Below are positions 35,276-44,466 of a stretch of DNA of 64,000 bases, piece after piece. The position numbers and the translations under genes are program-made. The stretch spans positions 1 to 64,000 of the forward strand of contig CAZGQY010000001.1 of assembly GCA_964528035.1 (NCBI GenBank). Direction: 5' to 3'. The stretch is from CAZGQY01 sp964528035. GTDB lineage: Bacteria > Pseudomonadota > Gammaproteobacteria > Methylococcales > UBA1147. The notes beneath the pieces are model-generated. The model was not told the DNA's origin and did not search any database. It saw only the letters and a program-made list of their open reading frames with translations. Numbering within the stretch: the first letter of the stretch is position 1; each line of letters begins with the position of its first letter.

Positions 35276-36374
35276 TCACAACCCGCTTTTTAAGCTGGCT
35301 TCGATAAACTGATCCAGATCACCGTCCAGCACAGCCTGGGTATTGCCAGTTTCCACATTTGTGCGTAAATCCTTAATTCGGGATTGATCCAGTACATAGG
35401 AGCGTATTTGACTACCCCACCCTATGTCCGACTTGGTCTCTTCCAGTTGCTGTTGCTCAGCATTGCGCTTCAAAGTTTCCAATTCATAGAGTTTCGCCTT
35501 CAGTTGTTTCATCGCCGTCGCACGATTTTTATGCTGCGAACGATCATTTTGGCATTGTACAACCGTGTTGGTAGGAAGATGTGTAATTCGCACTGCAGAT
35601 TCCGTACGGTTGACATGTTGCCCCCCTGCTCCACTGGCTCGATAGACATCAATACGCAAATCCGCCGGATTAATATCAATATCAATGTCGTCATCAACTT
35701 CAGGCGAACAGAACACAGCAGCAAATGAAGTATGGCGTCGATTTCCGGAATCAAACGGTGATTTACGCACTAAACGGTGGACACCGATTTCAGTCCGTAA
35801 CCAGCCAAAAGCGTAGTCACCCTCAAACTTTACAGTGGCACTTTTTATACCCGCCACTTCACCGTCTGAAGCTTCTATAAGCTCGGTTTTAAAGCCTCTG
35901 CGCTCGCCCCACCGCAAGTACATACGCAATAACATTTCCGCCCAATCCTGTGCCTCGGTACCGCCGGATCCTGATTGGATATCCAAAAACGCGTTACTGG
36001 CATCCATTTCTCCGGAGAACATTCGCCGAAACTCCAACACAGCAACACGTGATTCACAAACCGCCAAATCCTGTACAATGGTATCCACGGTCTGGCTATC
36101 ATCTTCTTCACGCGCCATCTCCAGCAATTCCTGGGCATCGATCACAGCCTGATCCAGTTCTAATATGGTATTTACCACCAATTCCAGTTGTCCACGCTCC
36201 CTGCCCAAAGATTGTGCTTGTTCAGGATTATTCCAGATTCCGGGATCTTCAAGCTCTCTCAGAACTTCCGTTAGACGTTCCTTTTTCAGATCAAAGTCAA
36301 AGATACCCCCTTAACGCATCACAACGATTTTTCAGGTTGGTAATAGAGTTGTATATGGGATTAAGTTCTTGCAT
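35276..36374 (-). CDS. prfB: Peptide chain release factor 2, with programmed +1 frameshift
   Basis: The gene begins at ATG 36374 and encodes 25 residues ([18 protein letters not shown] and on) to a UGA at 36297-36299. It resumes in the +1 frame at GAC (36298) and runs to 35276, giving 365 residues, as in E. coli. The mature part has the tripeptide anticodon [12 protein letters not shown] and the catalytic GGQ in [21 protein letters not shown]2 terminates at UGA and UAA. The internal UGA makes expression self-limiting. The usual downstream lysS is absent; a fold-back element and the FliL-like gene follow. Confidence 0.97.
36296..36311 (-). promoter_or_regulatory. RF2 programmed frameshift site
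   Basis: On the minus strand the bases are AGGGGGTATCTTTGAC: an internal Shine-Dalgarno-like AGGGGG, a three-base spacer, the slippery CTT and the UGA stop followed by C. This is identical to the E. coli site. When RF2 is scarce, ribosomes slip from CUU to UUU and continue in the +1 frame. Confidence 0.97.
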
Positions 36375-36591
36375 TATTCGCTATAAAATATCAACCCAGA
36401 CAAGAGAGTCTGGCAGTAGAAACCATGACGGGTGAGCAAGCATAGCATAAAATGCCGAAAACCCGACGCCAAATATTACTCAATTTCGACTGTCCGCAAA
36501 TGCTTCGCAGTTTCTTGAAAAGCCTTCCATGACTCACACATGACCGCAACTCATTAATGGAATTCCACCCGATTTATTCAAATACCTGATT

Positions 36592-37989
36592 ATGGAATAC
36601 TTACCGATATTTCTCAGACTATCCGGCCGCAACTGTCTTGTTGTGGGAGGTGGAGAGGTTGCCGCCAGAAAAGTCTCTTTGCTACTCAAAGCAGGCGCTC
36701 GCGTTACCGTATTGGCGCCGGAGCTTGGATCATCATTAACTCAATTTTTACTGGATAATAAAATCACTCATTTGCAAAAATTGTTTTCCTTCGAAGATGT
36801 TCGCGGCTACTGCGTGGTGGTCTCTGCAACCAACAGTAGCCAGATAAATTCAGATGTTGCTGAGGCTGCAAATCACCATGATATTGCCGTCAACGTGGTC
36901 GACAAACCCGAATCCTGCAGTTTTATTTTTCCTTCAATTATCGATCGTTCTCCAGTAATCGCAGCCATCTCTACAGGTGGCGCCTCGCCGGTGTTAGCTC
37001 GAATGTTGAGAGAACGCCTGGAAAGCCTGATACCCTCCGCCTATGGAAAACTGGCCACCCTGGTTCGTGAGTACAGGCAAAAGGTAAAGGATACAGTCAA
37101 TAATCCGGATCGGCGACGCGAATTCTGGGAATCAACGCTTCAGGGACATATTGCCGAATTGGTATATTCCGGGCAAGAACCACAAGCACGTGATGAGTTG
37201 GATAAACAATTGCAAAATTATGCCGGGCCACAGACACGTTCGGGCGCAGTTTATCTGGTCGGCGCCGGCCCAGGAGACCCCGATTTGCTTACATTTCGAG
37301 CCCTTAGACTCATGCAGCAGGCTGATGTTGTAGTCTACGATCGCCTGGTCTCTCCTGCGGTTCTCGATTTGGTACGCCGTGATGCCGAAAAAATATATGC
37401 AGGAAAAAAACGCAGTCAACACACAATCCCCCAGGAAAAAATCAACGATCTGTTAGCCCGTCACGCGAAACAAGGCAAGCAGGTCGTACGTTTAAAAGGA
37501 GGCGACCCGTTTATCTTTGGTCGCGGCGGTGAAGAGATTGAAACTCTAATGCAACAAGGCATCGCTTTTCAGGTAATCCCCGGCATTACAGCAGCTTCAG
37601 GTTGTGCATCCTATGCCGGTATCCCTTTAACGCACCGGGACTACGCACAATCGTGCGCCTTCGTAACCGGCCACCTAAAAAATGGCGACATAGATCTAAA
37701 CTGGGCGCAACTGGTCGTCGAAAATCAAACACTGGTCATCTATATGGGCCTGCTGGGCCTGAGAAAACTGTGTCAGGCACTGATTGACCACGGCGCAAAT
37801 CCGACATTACCTGCTGCATTGGTTGAACGGGGCACTACCGCCACACAGCGGGTTTTTTGCTCAACTCTGGAAACACTGGCGGACAAAATTGAAACTGCCA
37901 ATGTGAAAGCACCGACATTAATCATCGTCGGCGAAGTGGTTAATTTACACTCCAAACTGGCATGGTTCAAGGGAGAAAATAGACAGTAA
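36592..37989 (+). CDS. cysG: Siroheme synthase CysG
   Basis: This 465-residue fusion has an N-terminal NAD-binding precorrin-2 dehydrogenase/ferrochelatase half (CLVVGGGEVAARKVSLLLKAG; STGGASPVLARMLRERLE). The C-terminal uroporphyrinogen III methyltransferase half contains VYLVGAGPGDPDLLTFRALR, VRLKGGDPFIFGRGGEE and VIPGITAASGCASYAGIPLTHR. It performs all steps from uroporphyrinogen III to siroheme, the cofactor of sulfite and nitrite reductases. Length matches E. coli (457). It is divergent from prfB and stands alone. Confidence 0.97.
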   Translation: MEYLPIFLRLSGRNCLVVGGGEVAARKVSLLLKAGARVTVLAPELGSSLTQFLLDNKITHLQKLFSFEDVRGYCVVVSATNSSQINSDVAEAANHHDIAVNVVDKPESCSFIFPSIIDRSPVIAAISTGGASPVLARMLRERLESLIPSAYGKLATLVREYRQKVKDTVNNPDRRREFWESTLQGHIAELVYSGQEPQARDELDKQLQNYAGPQTRSGAVYLVGAGPGDPDLLTFRALRLMQQADVVVYDRLVSPAVLDLVRRDAEKIYAGKKRSQHTIPQEKINDLLARHAKQGKQVVRLKGGDPFIFGRGGEEIETLMQQGIAFQVIPGITAASGCASYAGIPLTHRDYAQSCAFVTGHLKNGDIDLNWAQLVVENQTLVIYMGLLGLRKLCQALIDHGANPTLPAALVERGTTATQRVFCSTLETLADKIETANVKAPTLIIVGEVVNLHSKLAWFKGENRQ

Positions 37990-38081
37990 CTGCCGGTGTT
38001 GGAAGTTGCTATAGAGCACTCTCTGTAAAACGCCCGGTATGATTTTCTCAGGATCGACCACTCAGCCTGCAAAAAATAGCC

Positions 38082-39224
38082 TTATAACTTTTCGATTATA
38101 TCTTCATACTCTCTAGCCACATTTTCCAGAAAATAAGGCTCAAGCACTGCAGAATAATCTGATTTTGGATAGCTCTTATGGCATAGTGTGCGCTGCAACG
38201 ATAGCGACAGACTCGCTATATTCCCTGAAGAAAAAACATCCACACACTTTAAAGATCCTAACTTTTCGCTCATTGAACCTGAGCAATCTGACAAAATAAT
38301 TTTTGGTACCTTCATTGCCATGGCTTCTAATAAAACCAATGGCTGCCCTTCCCAAAGAGAACTCAAAATAAAAACATCAGCCGCATCAAAGTAAGGATAG
38401 GGATTTGAGAGCCTTCCGGTGAAAAATACACTTTTTTCCAATCCCAGCGAAGAAACCATGCCCTTAAGTTTCGGAGCAAGTTCTCCGTCACCAACAATAA
38501 CGAGCTTGGCTACACGGCTTGAGTCGGTACTGGCAAAGGCATTTATCAATAACTGAAGACCCTTTGCTTTCGTTAATCGCCCCACGAAGAGAAGATTTAC
38601 CCTGGGGTCTTCACTGATTATCTTCTCAACGTCGGATACCCCGGCCTTAGCCAAAACACTTTTGATTTCTACTGGATTTGGGATTACTGTCATAGCAGCG
38701 CTATTCAACCGATTTCCGAGTCTGCCGGACAGGTCTCTGTGCACATCATCCGAAACAGAGACAATAGAGTCTGCTTTCGGGTATAGAAAACGCATCAACC
38801 AAGTGATCAACTTTGATGGCCGATTGGCCTGTGTTGACGCCTCTACGATAATGACAGGAACATGGGCACGAGTTATAGTTTTTACCAACAATAACAATAA
38901 GTTTGTTCCAGTCAGTGTTGATATAAAGACACTATCAGGACTTTTTTTGATGACCCAGGCTAATGAAAAAGCAGCAAGCAATACGCCAGGAAACAAATGT
39001 TTTATACTGGAAAAACATAAGGGCTTAAAGCTTAGCCCCTTACTCATTTGAATCCTCAGATCCCCACGATTCAGAAGTGAGTGAAGTACCACAGAGTAGC
39101 CTCGCCTGCTTAAACATTCAGCGATTTGCAGAAAGGCTTTCTCTCCGCCTCCAGTATCCAGACTCGGAAGAAGAAAATGAAGCTTTCTTGCATCACATTC
39201 TTTTTGGCTACACCTATTCATCAA
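38082..39224 (-). CDS. Glycosyltransferase family 4 protein
   Basis: This 380-residue GT-B enzyme has the N-terminal glycine loop LLPSLDTGGGEKAFLQIAE. The C-terminal nucleotide-sugar site is VNLLFVGRLTKAKGLQLLI, then LVIVGDGELAPKLKGM and the EGQPLVLLEAMA motif (E-x7-E), which binds the donor. Such enzymes build lipopolysaccharide, capsule or exopolysaccharide. No other polysaccharide gene is adjacent, although galE and a hexapeptide acyltransferase lie within 10 kb. The sugar cannot be predicted. Confidence 0.88.
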   Translation of the reverse strand: MMNRCSQKECDARKLHFLLPSLDTGGGEKAFLQIAECLSRRGYSVVLHSLLNRGDLRIQMSKGLSFKPLCFSSIKHLFPGVLLAAFSLAWVIKKSPDSVFISTLTGTNLLLLLVKTITRAHVPVIIVEASTQANRPSKLITWLMRFLYPKADSIVSVSDDVHRDLSGRLGNRLNSAAMTVIPNPVEIKSVLAKAGVSDVEKIISEDPRVNLLFVGRLTKAKGLQLLINAFASTDSSRVAKLVIVGDGELAPKLKGMVSSLGLEKSVFFTGRLSNPYPYFDAADVFILSSLWEGQPLVLLEAMAMKVPKIILSDCSGSMSEKLGSLKCVDVFSSGNIASLSLSLQRTLCHKSYPKSDYSAVLEPYFLENVAREYEDIIEKL

Positions 39225-39520
39225 TAAAGTTGCTCATTCCTTTTCACTGTCAATATAGCAACGAAAGTAATTTTCTAATTCATCTTCCTGACCCTATCAA
39301 ACAATAACAGTGCGCGTCGACTTTTACCCATACCTTGTCATCTTAAACCCGACAATCAAAGATACGATTCAAACTTTATTACATTATAGGGAGTATTGAT
39401 ACTGCACCTCATTGTCCCGCATGAATCTTATGGGATGCAGAAAATCTCTGCCAACAAAATCCTACCAACCGAAGCCACCTCTTCATATATCGAATCTGAC
39501 AAATATAATTTCATCACTGC
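39225..39520. other. Intergenic region upstream of the spondin-domain gene
   Basis: This AT-rich stretch separates the divergent glycosyltransferase and spondin-domain genes. A 65-residue frame (39396-39593) would overlap the spondin start and has no ribosome-binding site. The useful content is the ECF-type promoter that follows. Confidence 0.3.
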
Positions 39521-39549
39521 TGTAACCTTTTTGACTGACGAAACGTATC
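39521..39549 (+). promoter_or_regulatory. Candidate ECF sigma-factor promoter
   Basis: TGTAACC (39521-39527), a 16-base spacer and CGTATC (39544-39549) lie 33 bases upstream of the spondin-protein ATG. An AAC-containing -35 with a CG-start -10 is the general ECF form. GTAACC-N16-CG is close to what I recall for the Caulobacter SigF, which is paired with NrsF, as is the ECF gene 900 bases downstream. Confidence 0.5.
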
Positions 39550-39582
39550 TGTATCGCATTTTGTCAAAAAGAGGAGAAAACA

Positions 39583-40263
39583 ATGCAGTTTAGAAATATT
39601 TTGTTTATTGTACTGGCGTTATTCACAATGCAGGCTCAAGCCTCAGGTTCCGTCAAATACAAAGTCACAGTTACAAATATTACCAAAGGACAAACATTTA
39701 CACCCCAGCTGGTCACCACACATCGGCGATCAGTCAAATTATTTACTCTAGGTGAAGCAGCAGGAGAAGCCTTTGAGATCCTTGCCGAAGCTGGCAATAC
39801 TGGCCCACTCAGCGATGAACTGAATGCGCTCACTTATAAAGTCGGCTCAGTAGACACCATTCCTGGTTTACTCGGTCCGGGTCAGTCTTCATCGATAACC
39901 ATCGAAACTCGCCGCCACTACAGGCATCTGAGTTTTGCCGCGATGCTTATTCCTACCAATGATACGGTTGCCGCACTGAATGGTGTACGTTTGCCTCGTC
40001 GAGGGACTCGAGTATATACCGTCATCGCTCACGATGCAGGAACTGAATTTAATGACCAAAATTGTTTAAATATTCCCGGACCTCGCTGCAAAGGTGCTGA
40101 TCACTCTCCCGGACCCAACGATAGTGACGAAGGGTTTGTATATGTCAGCAATGGATTCCACGACATTGGCACCGAGGATGCCGAAGGCAATGAAATTCTT
40201 GGCCCCGATGTTTATGACTGGCGGAACCCGGTTGCAAGAGTAGTAATAACAAGAGTACGATAG
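39583..40263 (+). CDS. Spondin-domain secreted protein
   Basis: The 226-residue protein starts at ATG 39583 behind AAAAGAGGAGAAAAC. After a signal peptide (NILFIVLALFTMQAQASG), it shows the spondin_N pattern: YKVTVTNITKGQTFTPQLVTTH, then AGEAFEILAEAGNTGPLSDEL, LGPGQSSSITIETR and SFAAMLIPTNDTVAALNGV, with YDWRNPVARVVI at the end. These bacterial proteins are exported and of unknown function; the domain is named after extracellular matrix proteins. The ECF-type promoter and the neighbouring sigma/anti-sigma pair suggest stress induction. Confidence 0.85.
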   Translation: MQFRNILFIVLALFTMQAQASGSVKYKVTVTNITKGQTFTPQLVTTHRRSVKLFTLGEAAGEAFEILAEAGNTGPLSDELNALTYKVGSVDTIPGLLGPGQSSSITIETRRHYRHLSFAAMLIPTNDTVAALNGVRLPRRGTRVYTVIAHDAGTEFNDQNCLNIPGPRCKGADHSPGPNDSDEGFVYVSNGFHDIGTEDAEGNEILGPDVYDWRNPVARVVITRVR

Positions 40264-40280
40264 CTCGTTTTTAGCATTAT

Positions 40281-40312
40281 CTGCGGGTTATGAGTCCATA
40301 ACCCGCAGTTTT
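40281..40312 (+). terminator. Rho-independent terminator after the spondin-domain gene
   Basis: CTGCGGGTTAT (40281-40291) pairs perfectly with ATAACCCGCAG (40298-40308) around the loop GAGTCC and is followed by TTTT. The 11-base stem 18 bases after the stop separates this gene from the downstream sigma factor gene. Confidence 0.9.
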
Positions 40313-40470
40313 AACGAGGGCTGCCACCAATTAGCTATCGAAACTTCGGACAAGCATTCAAGACTGTCCAATTTTTTTTAGCCTTTTAACTGCTGCATAC
40401 ATCCTGACCAGAAATTGTAAAACAGTTTTGAGTATGAAACTTTTCCGCCAGCCCTGGGGAAAATAAAGTT

Positions 40471-40995
40471 ATTGACGAACAACGCTGGACTCAGTTGATG
40501 GGCAAAGCTCAACTGGGAGATGAACAGGCATACAGAATTTTACTGGTAGAACTGGGAGAAGTGATCTCAGCTTACCTTCATGCCAGATTTGGTCGCCTGG
40601 ATTTTGTAGAAGATTGCGTACAGGAATGCCTCATAGCAATCCACTGTGCCCGCCATACGTACGATACTGGTCGCCCCTTTCGACCATGGTTGTTTGCACT
40701 TGTGCGAAACAAAGCTATCGATATGTTGCGCAAACAACAAAATTATCGGTCTTTAATTGGAAAAAGCCAGATAAATCACAAACTGAACGACTCATTCGAT
40801 ACTATAGTTAACAGGGGAAGCGTATTCGCTGCATTGAAACCGGAACACAGGGAAGTACTGACCTTAACGAAAATAATAGGCTTAAGTACCGCAGAGGCCG
40901 CTAAAAAACTTAACGTCTCTGAAAGCACAATAAAAGTCAGGGTACATAGAGCCATTAAAGCAAGTCGAAAAATTCTAGAGGCTGAATGTCGATGA
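40471..40995 (+). CDS. ECF-type RNA polymerase sigma factor
   Basis: Region 2 is LDFVEDCVQECLIAIHCARH followed by FRPWLFALVRNKAIDMLRK. Region 4 is GLSTAEAAKKLNVSESTIKV then RVHRAIKASRKIL. The frame has no ATG before 40498 (MGKAQL), but the residues just upstream (IDEQRWTQLM) look like the usual start of this family. The likely start is ATT 40471, with GGGGA 10 bases before it, or TTG 40495. The gene ends in an ATGA overlap with the NrsF-like gene, its probable anti-sigma factor. A ten-codon frame (MKLFRQPWGK, 40434) ends just before. Confidence 0.88.
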   Translation: MDEQRWTQLMGKAQLGDEQAYRILLVELGEVISAYLHARFGRLDFVEDCVQECLIAIHCARHTYDTGRPFRPWLFALVRNKAIDMLRKQQNYRSLIGKSQINHKLNDSFDTIVNRGSVFAALKPEHREVLTLTKIIGLSTAEAAKKLNVSESTIKVRVHRAIKASRKILEAECR

Positions 40996-41660
40996 CTGAC
41001 AGAGACAGACTGGCACTTATTCAATCACTGAGCAAAAATTTAAACCCAATAAAGAAACCCGGTAATATTCTTATAGCTTCGGGAATCTGGTTACTGGTCA
41101 GTTGGTTGTACGTTATATTCGCAGCCATCCAGATCGGCCCGATACGCGTCGGCGCTTTACAGGCTTTAACTCAGTCCTCGCACTTTGCACTGGAATCCAC
41201 TACCGGACTAATGGTCAGTGGTTTATTTTGTCTACTTGCCTTTCGTGAATCAATACCCGGTCGTGATAACGACCAGATCATGTGGCTCGCCATCTTAGTC
41301 GCTGCAGTCTGGGTGGGTATCCACATAATTGGCATCATCACTCCCGCGTTGGAACCTTCAATGGAGGGCAAACGCGCCCATTGTGTGATGGAAGCGTTTT
41401 TTTACAGTATCCCTCCATTGTTATTAGGTTATTCCTGGATTTTTCGACGTTATCCACTTAATACTATTCGCACTGGCGTATATTTGGGTATCAGCGCCGG
41501 TGCAATTCCCGCATTACTGATGCAATTCGCATGCATGTACAAGCCAATGCATATCCTAAGTCACCACATCGCACCCATTATGGTAATCACACTGATTGGT
41601 GCTTTGACAGGAGTTTTGTTTAGCAAGAAAACACCTTCGCCATCCACTTTGAGCGAATAA
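40992..41660 (+). CDS. NrsF-like (DUF1109) membrane anti-sigma factor
   Basis: The start ATG 40992 overlaps the sigma stop as ATGA; ATG 40986 is an alternative. The protein of about 222 residues has six hydrophobic segments. Conserved positions are typical of DUF1109/NrsF: the cysteine in KRAHCVMEAFFYSIPPL, then GISAGAIPALLMQFACMYKP and HILSHHIAPIM. In Caulobacter, NrsF holds SigF inactive at the membrane, and two conserved cysteines sense oxidants or metals; cysteines are present here in matching contexts. It is the probable regulator of the adjacent sigma factor. Confidence 0.88.
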   Translation: MTDRDRLALIQSLSKNLNPIKKPGNILIASGIWLLVSWLYVIFAAIQIGPIRVGALQALTQSSHFALESTTGLMVSGLFCLLAFRESIPGRDNDQIMWLAILVAAVWVGIHIIGIITPALEPSMEGKRAHCVMEAFFYSIPPLLLGYSWIFRRYPLNTIRTGVYLGISAGAIPALLMQFACMYKPMHILSHHIAPIMVITLIGALTGVLFSKKTPSPSTLSE

Positions 41661-41695
41661 AACAATTTAAAAAGTCCGGCTACAGAAAATTCAAC

Positions 41696-42415
41696 ATGCT
41701 TTCCGAATTTAAACAAACCTGCAAAGTCATTTTGCATAGATTCCCGTTCCTTAGAACAGTGTTAGGACCACTATACGGGAACAGGAAAACCAATACAGTC
41801 AGTAAAAACATCCGGGGATCAAATAATTCAGTCAGCTACTCAAATTCCAACATGGAATCTGTTGTTTTTGACATTATAGGCAATGGCAACCAAATTGTTA
41901 TTGGAGAAGCGTGCACCTTGAATTCTATTACTTTTTTTATTCGAGGTGACAACCATAGAATTCAGATCGGGAAAAACTGCCGATTCAGTAATGGCGGTAA
42001 TTTGTGGATGGAAGACACCGGTGGTCAACTTGAGATCGGTGACCAATGCAGTTTTGTCAGCGTTCTTCTGGCCGTTACGGAACCAGATAGTAAAATTATC
42101 ATTGGCAACGATTGTATGTTTGCCTCAGATATTGATGTACGTACCGGAGATTCACATGCAATAATCGATTTGGAGACTAATGAAAGAATAAATCCTGCGA
42201 AAAATGTGACTATAGGCAATCAGGTTTGGGTTGCCGCCCATTGTATTATTCTAAAAGGTGTGAATATCCCAGATAACTCAGTCATTGCCTCAGGTTCCGT
42301 AGTTACCAGATACTTCAGCAAAACCTCTACCATAATCGGTGGAAATCCAGCAAAAGTAATCAAACAAGGAATCCGATGGTCAAGAAACCGACACACACCA
42401 CCCGGAGGCTCATAG
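41696..42415 (+). CDS. Hexapeptide-repeat acyltransferase
   Basis: This 239-residue left-handed beta-helix protein has many imperfect hexapeptide turns (IIGNGNQIVIGEACTLNSI, IGKNCRF, IGDQCSF, IIGNDCMFAS). The acyltransferase end is VTIGNQVWVAAHCIILKGVN, then SVIASGSVVTRYF and IIGGNPAKVIKQG. The VAAH histidine corresponds to the catalytic position of xenobiotic or O-antigen acetyltransferases. It probably O-acetylates a surface sugar. It starts 36 bases after the anti-sigma gene and may share its transcript. Confidence 0.82.
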   Translation: MLSEFKQTCKVILHRFPFLRTVLGPLYGNRKTNTVSKNIRGSNNSVSYSNSNMESVVFDIIGNGNQIVIGEACTLNSITFFIRGDNHRIQIGKNCRFSNGGNLWMEDTGGQLEIGDQCSFVSVLLAVTEPDSKIIIGNDCMFASDIDVRTGDSHAIIDLETNERINPAKNVTIGNQVWVAAHCIILKGVNIPDNSVIASGSVVTRYFSKTSTIIGGNPAKVIKQGIRWSRNRHTPPGGS

Positions 42416-42517
42416 AAGACTCTCGGAGAATATTTTTGCCTAACACGGATAAAAAAACCTGAAAATAATCTAAGCTGAAAGGACTGGTTTTCATGAAACC
42501 TCTTATCTTTTACTTTC

Positions 42518-43495
42518 ATGCTGCATACTCTATATCAATCCAAGCTTCTAACCCGCACCTTTTTACTTTACAGCCTTTGTTTGCTGCAAGCCTGCGATTA
42601 CTCGCCAAAAGCAAAAAAAACCTGGCCTCTTGCATCCGAGGGAATATTTTCCGCTGCGTTTGCAGGTCGACACGCGCTGTTCGGTTCAGTCAATGGCATA
42701 GCTTATCTTTGGGTACTGGGAAAAAAAGCACCCAAATATTCATGGCAGCATGGCAAAGACAACCCTGAAGGTATGGTAGCAGTAGCGATATCCGATAATG
42801 AAAAATACGCCCTGACAGCTCAACGTAACTCCCTTGCCTGGTGGCGAATAAAAGATGGCAAATTACTTAAATCATGGGGTTTCGATTTTATAAAATCACT
42901 TAGCCTGTCGAAAGACGGTCAATTTGCTCTCATTGGCCTGGCTGACCAGGCCGTCTACTTCACCCTGAAATATGGTAAAACAATATATGCCTTCAAGCAC
43001 GACAGCGGTATCAGCGCCACCGCCCTTTCCAATGACCTGCGATATGCGTTGACTGGCGCAGACAATGCCAGCGTTATTCTCTGGAATTTAAAAAACGGTA
43101 AAAAAGTGCATACATGGCAACACACAACAAAAATTTCCTCATTGGCTCTGGATCCAAAAAACAGGTATGCGATGACCAATGAAGCTTTGGGTAAAACCCA
43201 AATTTGGTCAATAAAAAGTGGAAAGCTAAAAAGAACACTGGGGCCAAAGCTGATGACCGTATCCTCTGCCACATTCTCACCGAATGGAAAATATCTCGCC
43301 ACAGGCCGAACATCTCAGCGCATAGATTTATGGAAAATCAAAACCGGAAAAAATATAAAGCACTGGACACCAAAAAAATCAGAAACGTGGCGACCTTCTG
43401 CCTCAACAATACTCGCACTTGAATTTCTACCCACAGGAAAGAAACTGTTAAGTGCCTCTTCAAATGGCTACGCGCAATTGTGGAAAACCAGATAA
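42518..43495 (+). CDS. WD40-repeat lipoprotein
   Basis: A 325-residue protein with a lipoprotein signal (LLTRTFLLYSLCLLQAC, acylated Cys near residue 26). About seven WD40-type blades follow, with recurring G-x(n)-LW/IW pairs such as ADNASVILWNLKNGKKVHTW, EALGKTQIWSIKSGKLKRTL and TSQRIDLWKIKTGKNIKHW. The propeller is rich in lysine and is probably a periplasmic or outer-membrane scaffold. The gene follows the acyltransferase by 102 bases. Function beyond protein binding cannot be stated. Confidence 0.8.
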   Translation: MLHTLYQSKLLTRTFLLYSLCLLQACDYSPKAKKTWPLASEGIFSAAFAGRHALFGSVNGIAYLWVLGKKAPKYSWQHGKDNPEGMVAVAISDNEKYALTAQRNSLAWWRIKDGKLLKSWGFDFIKSLSLSKDGQFALIGLADQAVYFTLKYGKTIYAFKHDSGISATALSNDLRYALTGADNASVILWNLKNGKKVHTWQHTTKISSLALDPKNRYAMTNEALGKTQIWSIKSGKLKRTLGPKLMTVSSATFSPNGKYLATGRTSQRIDLWKIKTGKNIKHWTPKKSETWRPSASTILALEFLPTGKKLLSASSNGYAQLWKTR

Positions 43496-43694
43496 ACTGA
43501 TGACTCGTCCACGAATCAGCCTGAACAAAAGGATACAACTCTATTTTAATCCAATCCAAAAAAAAGTATATCGAGCAACTCTTTATAAATAGATAGATCT
43601 ATTCGCACAATCGTTAGCGAACGGGTACTCTACAGCTCACCCGGTTATAATTTCCCCTCTAAATCTAATAACACCCCGGAAACCGATAACAATT

Positions 43695-44408
43695 ATGAAC
43701 CAAACTCCCAAATCTATCGACACAGCGGATCGCCTGATCATGGCACTTGATCTACCCACTATAGCCGACGCTAAAGAATTGGTCACAGAACTTGGAGACA
43801 GTGTTCAGTTTTACAAAATCGGGTTGGAATTGTTTATGGCAGGAGGGTATTTCGAACTCATCCATTGGTTACGGCAAAAAAATAAAAAGGTATTTGCTGA
43901 TCTTAAATTTTTTGATGTGCCAGCTACTGTAGGACGCGCAGTGCGCGCATTGAGCGATAAAGATATACAGTTCGCAACAATTCATGGCAACGACTCGATT
44001 ATGGCCAGTGCTGCAAAAGAAAAAGGTAGCCTGAAAATTCTCGCAGTAACCGTACTCACCAGTTTGGATCGGGGCGATCTCAATGACCTTGGATTCGTCT
44101 GCGACGTGCAAAAACTGGTTTTATCAAGAGCCAGACGCGCGCTTGCTCTCGGTTGCGATGGAGTGGTTTCATCAGGATTGGAAATACCGCTGCTTAGAGC
44201 AGAAATCGATCAACAATTATTAGTCGTTTCTCCCGGTATCCGCCCCGTTGACAACCGCCCGGACGATGATCAAAAACGGGTAGTCACAGTAGAAGAGGCA
44301 TTCCGCAATGGCGCTGATTATATCGTTGTCGGCCGACCCATTCGTGATGCAGAAAAACCTCGGGATGCCGCGTTGAATATACAAAACCAGATTGCGGCTC
44401 TATTTTAG
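43695..44408 (+). CDS. pyrF: Orotidine 5'-phosphate decarboxylase
   Basis: The 237-residue TIM-barrel enzyme has the active-site signature VFADLKFFDVPATVGRAVRA (catalytic Asp-x-Lys-x2-Asp) and the phosphate-binding end YIVVGRPIRDAEKP. MALDLPTIADAKELV opens the barrel. It makes UMP in pyrimidine synthesis. Length matches the type I enzyme (245 in E. coli). It stands alone between the WD40 lipoprotein gene and convergent UPF0182. Confidence 0.96.
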   Translation: MNQTPKSIDTADRLIMALDLPTIADAKELVTELGDSVQFYKIGLELFMAGGYFELIHWLRQKNKKVFADLKFFDVPATVGRAVRALSDKDIQFATIHGNDSIMASAAKEKGSLKILAVTVLTSLDRGDLNDLGFVCDVQKLVLSRARRALALGCDGVVSSGLEIPLLRAEIDQQLLVVSPGIRPVDNRPDDDQKRVVTVEEAFRNGADYIVVGRPIRDAEKPRDAALNIQNQIAALF

Positions 44409-44466
44409 GCCACTTCATTATTCTCGGACAGCCTCCTAGACGTCCCAATTTGAGTTAATTTCCTGT

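Noticed and set aside
39396..39593. 65-residue frame upstream of the spondin gene.
   Set aside because: It overlaps the real spondin start and the ECF-type promoter, and has no start site.
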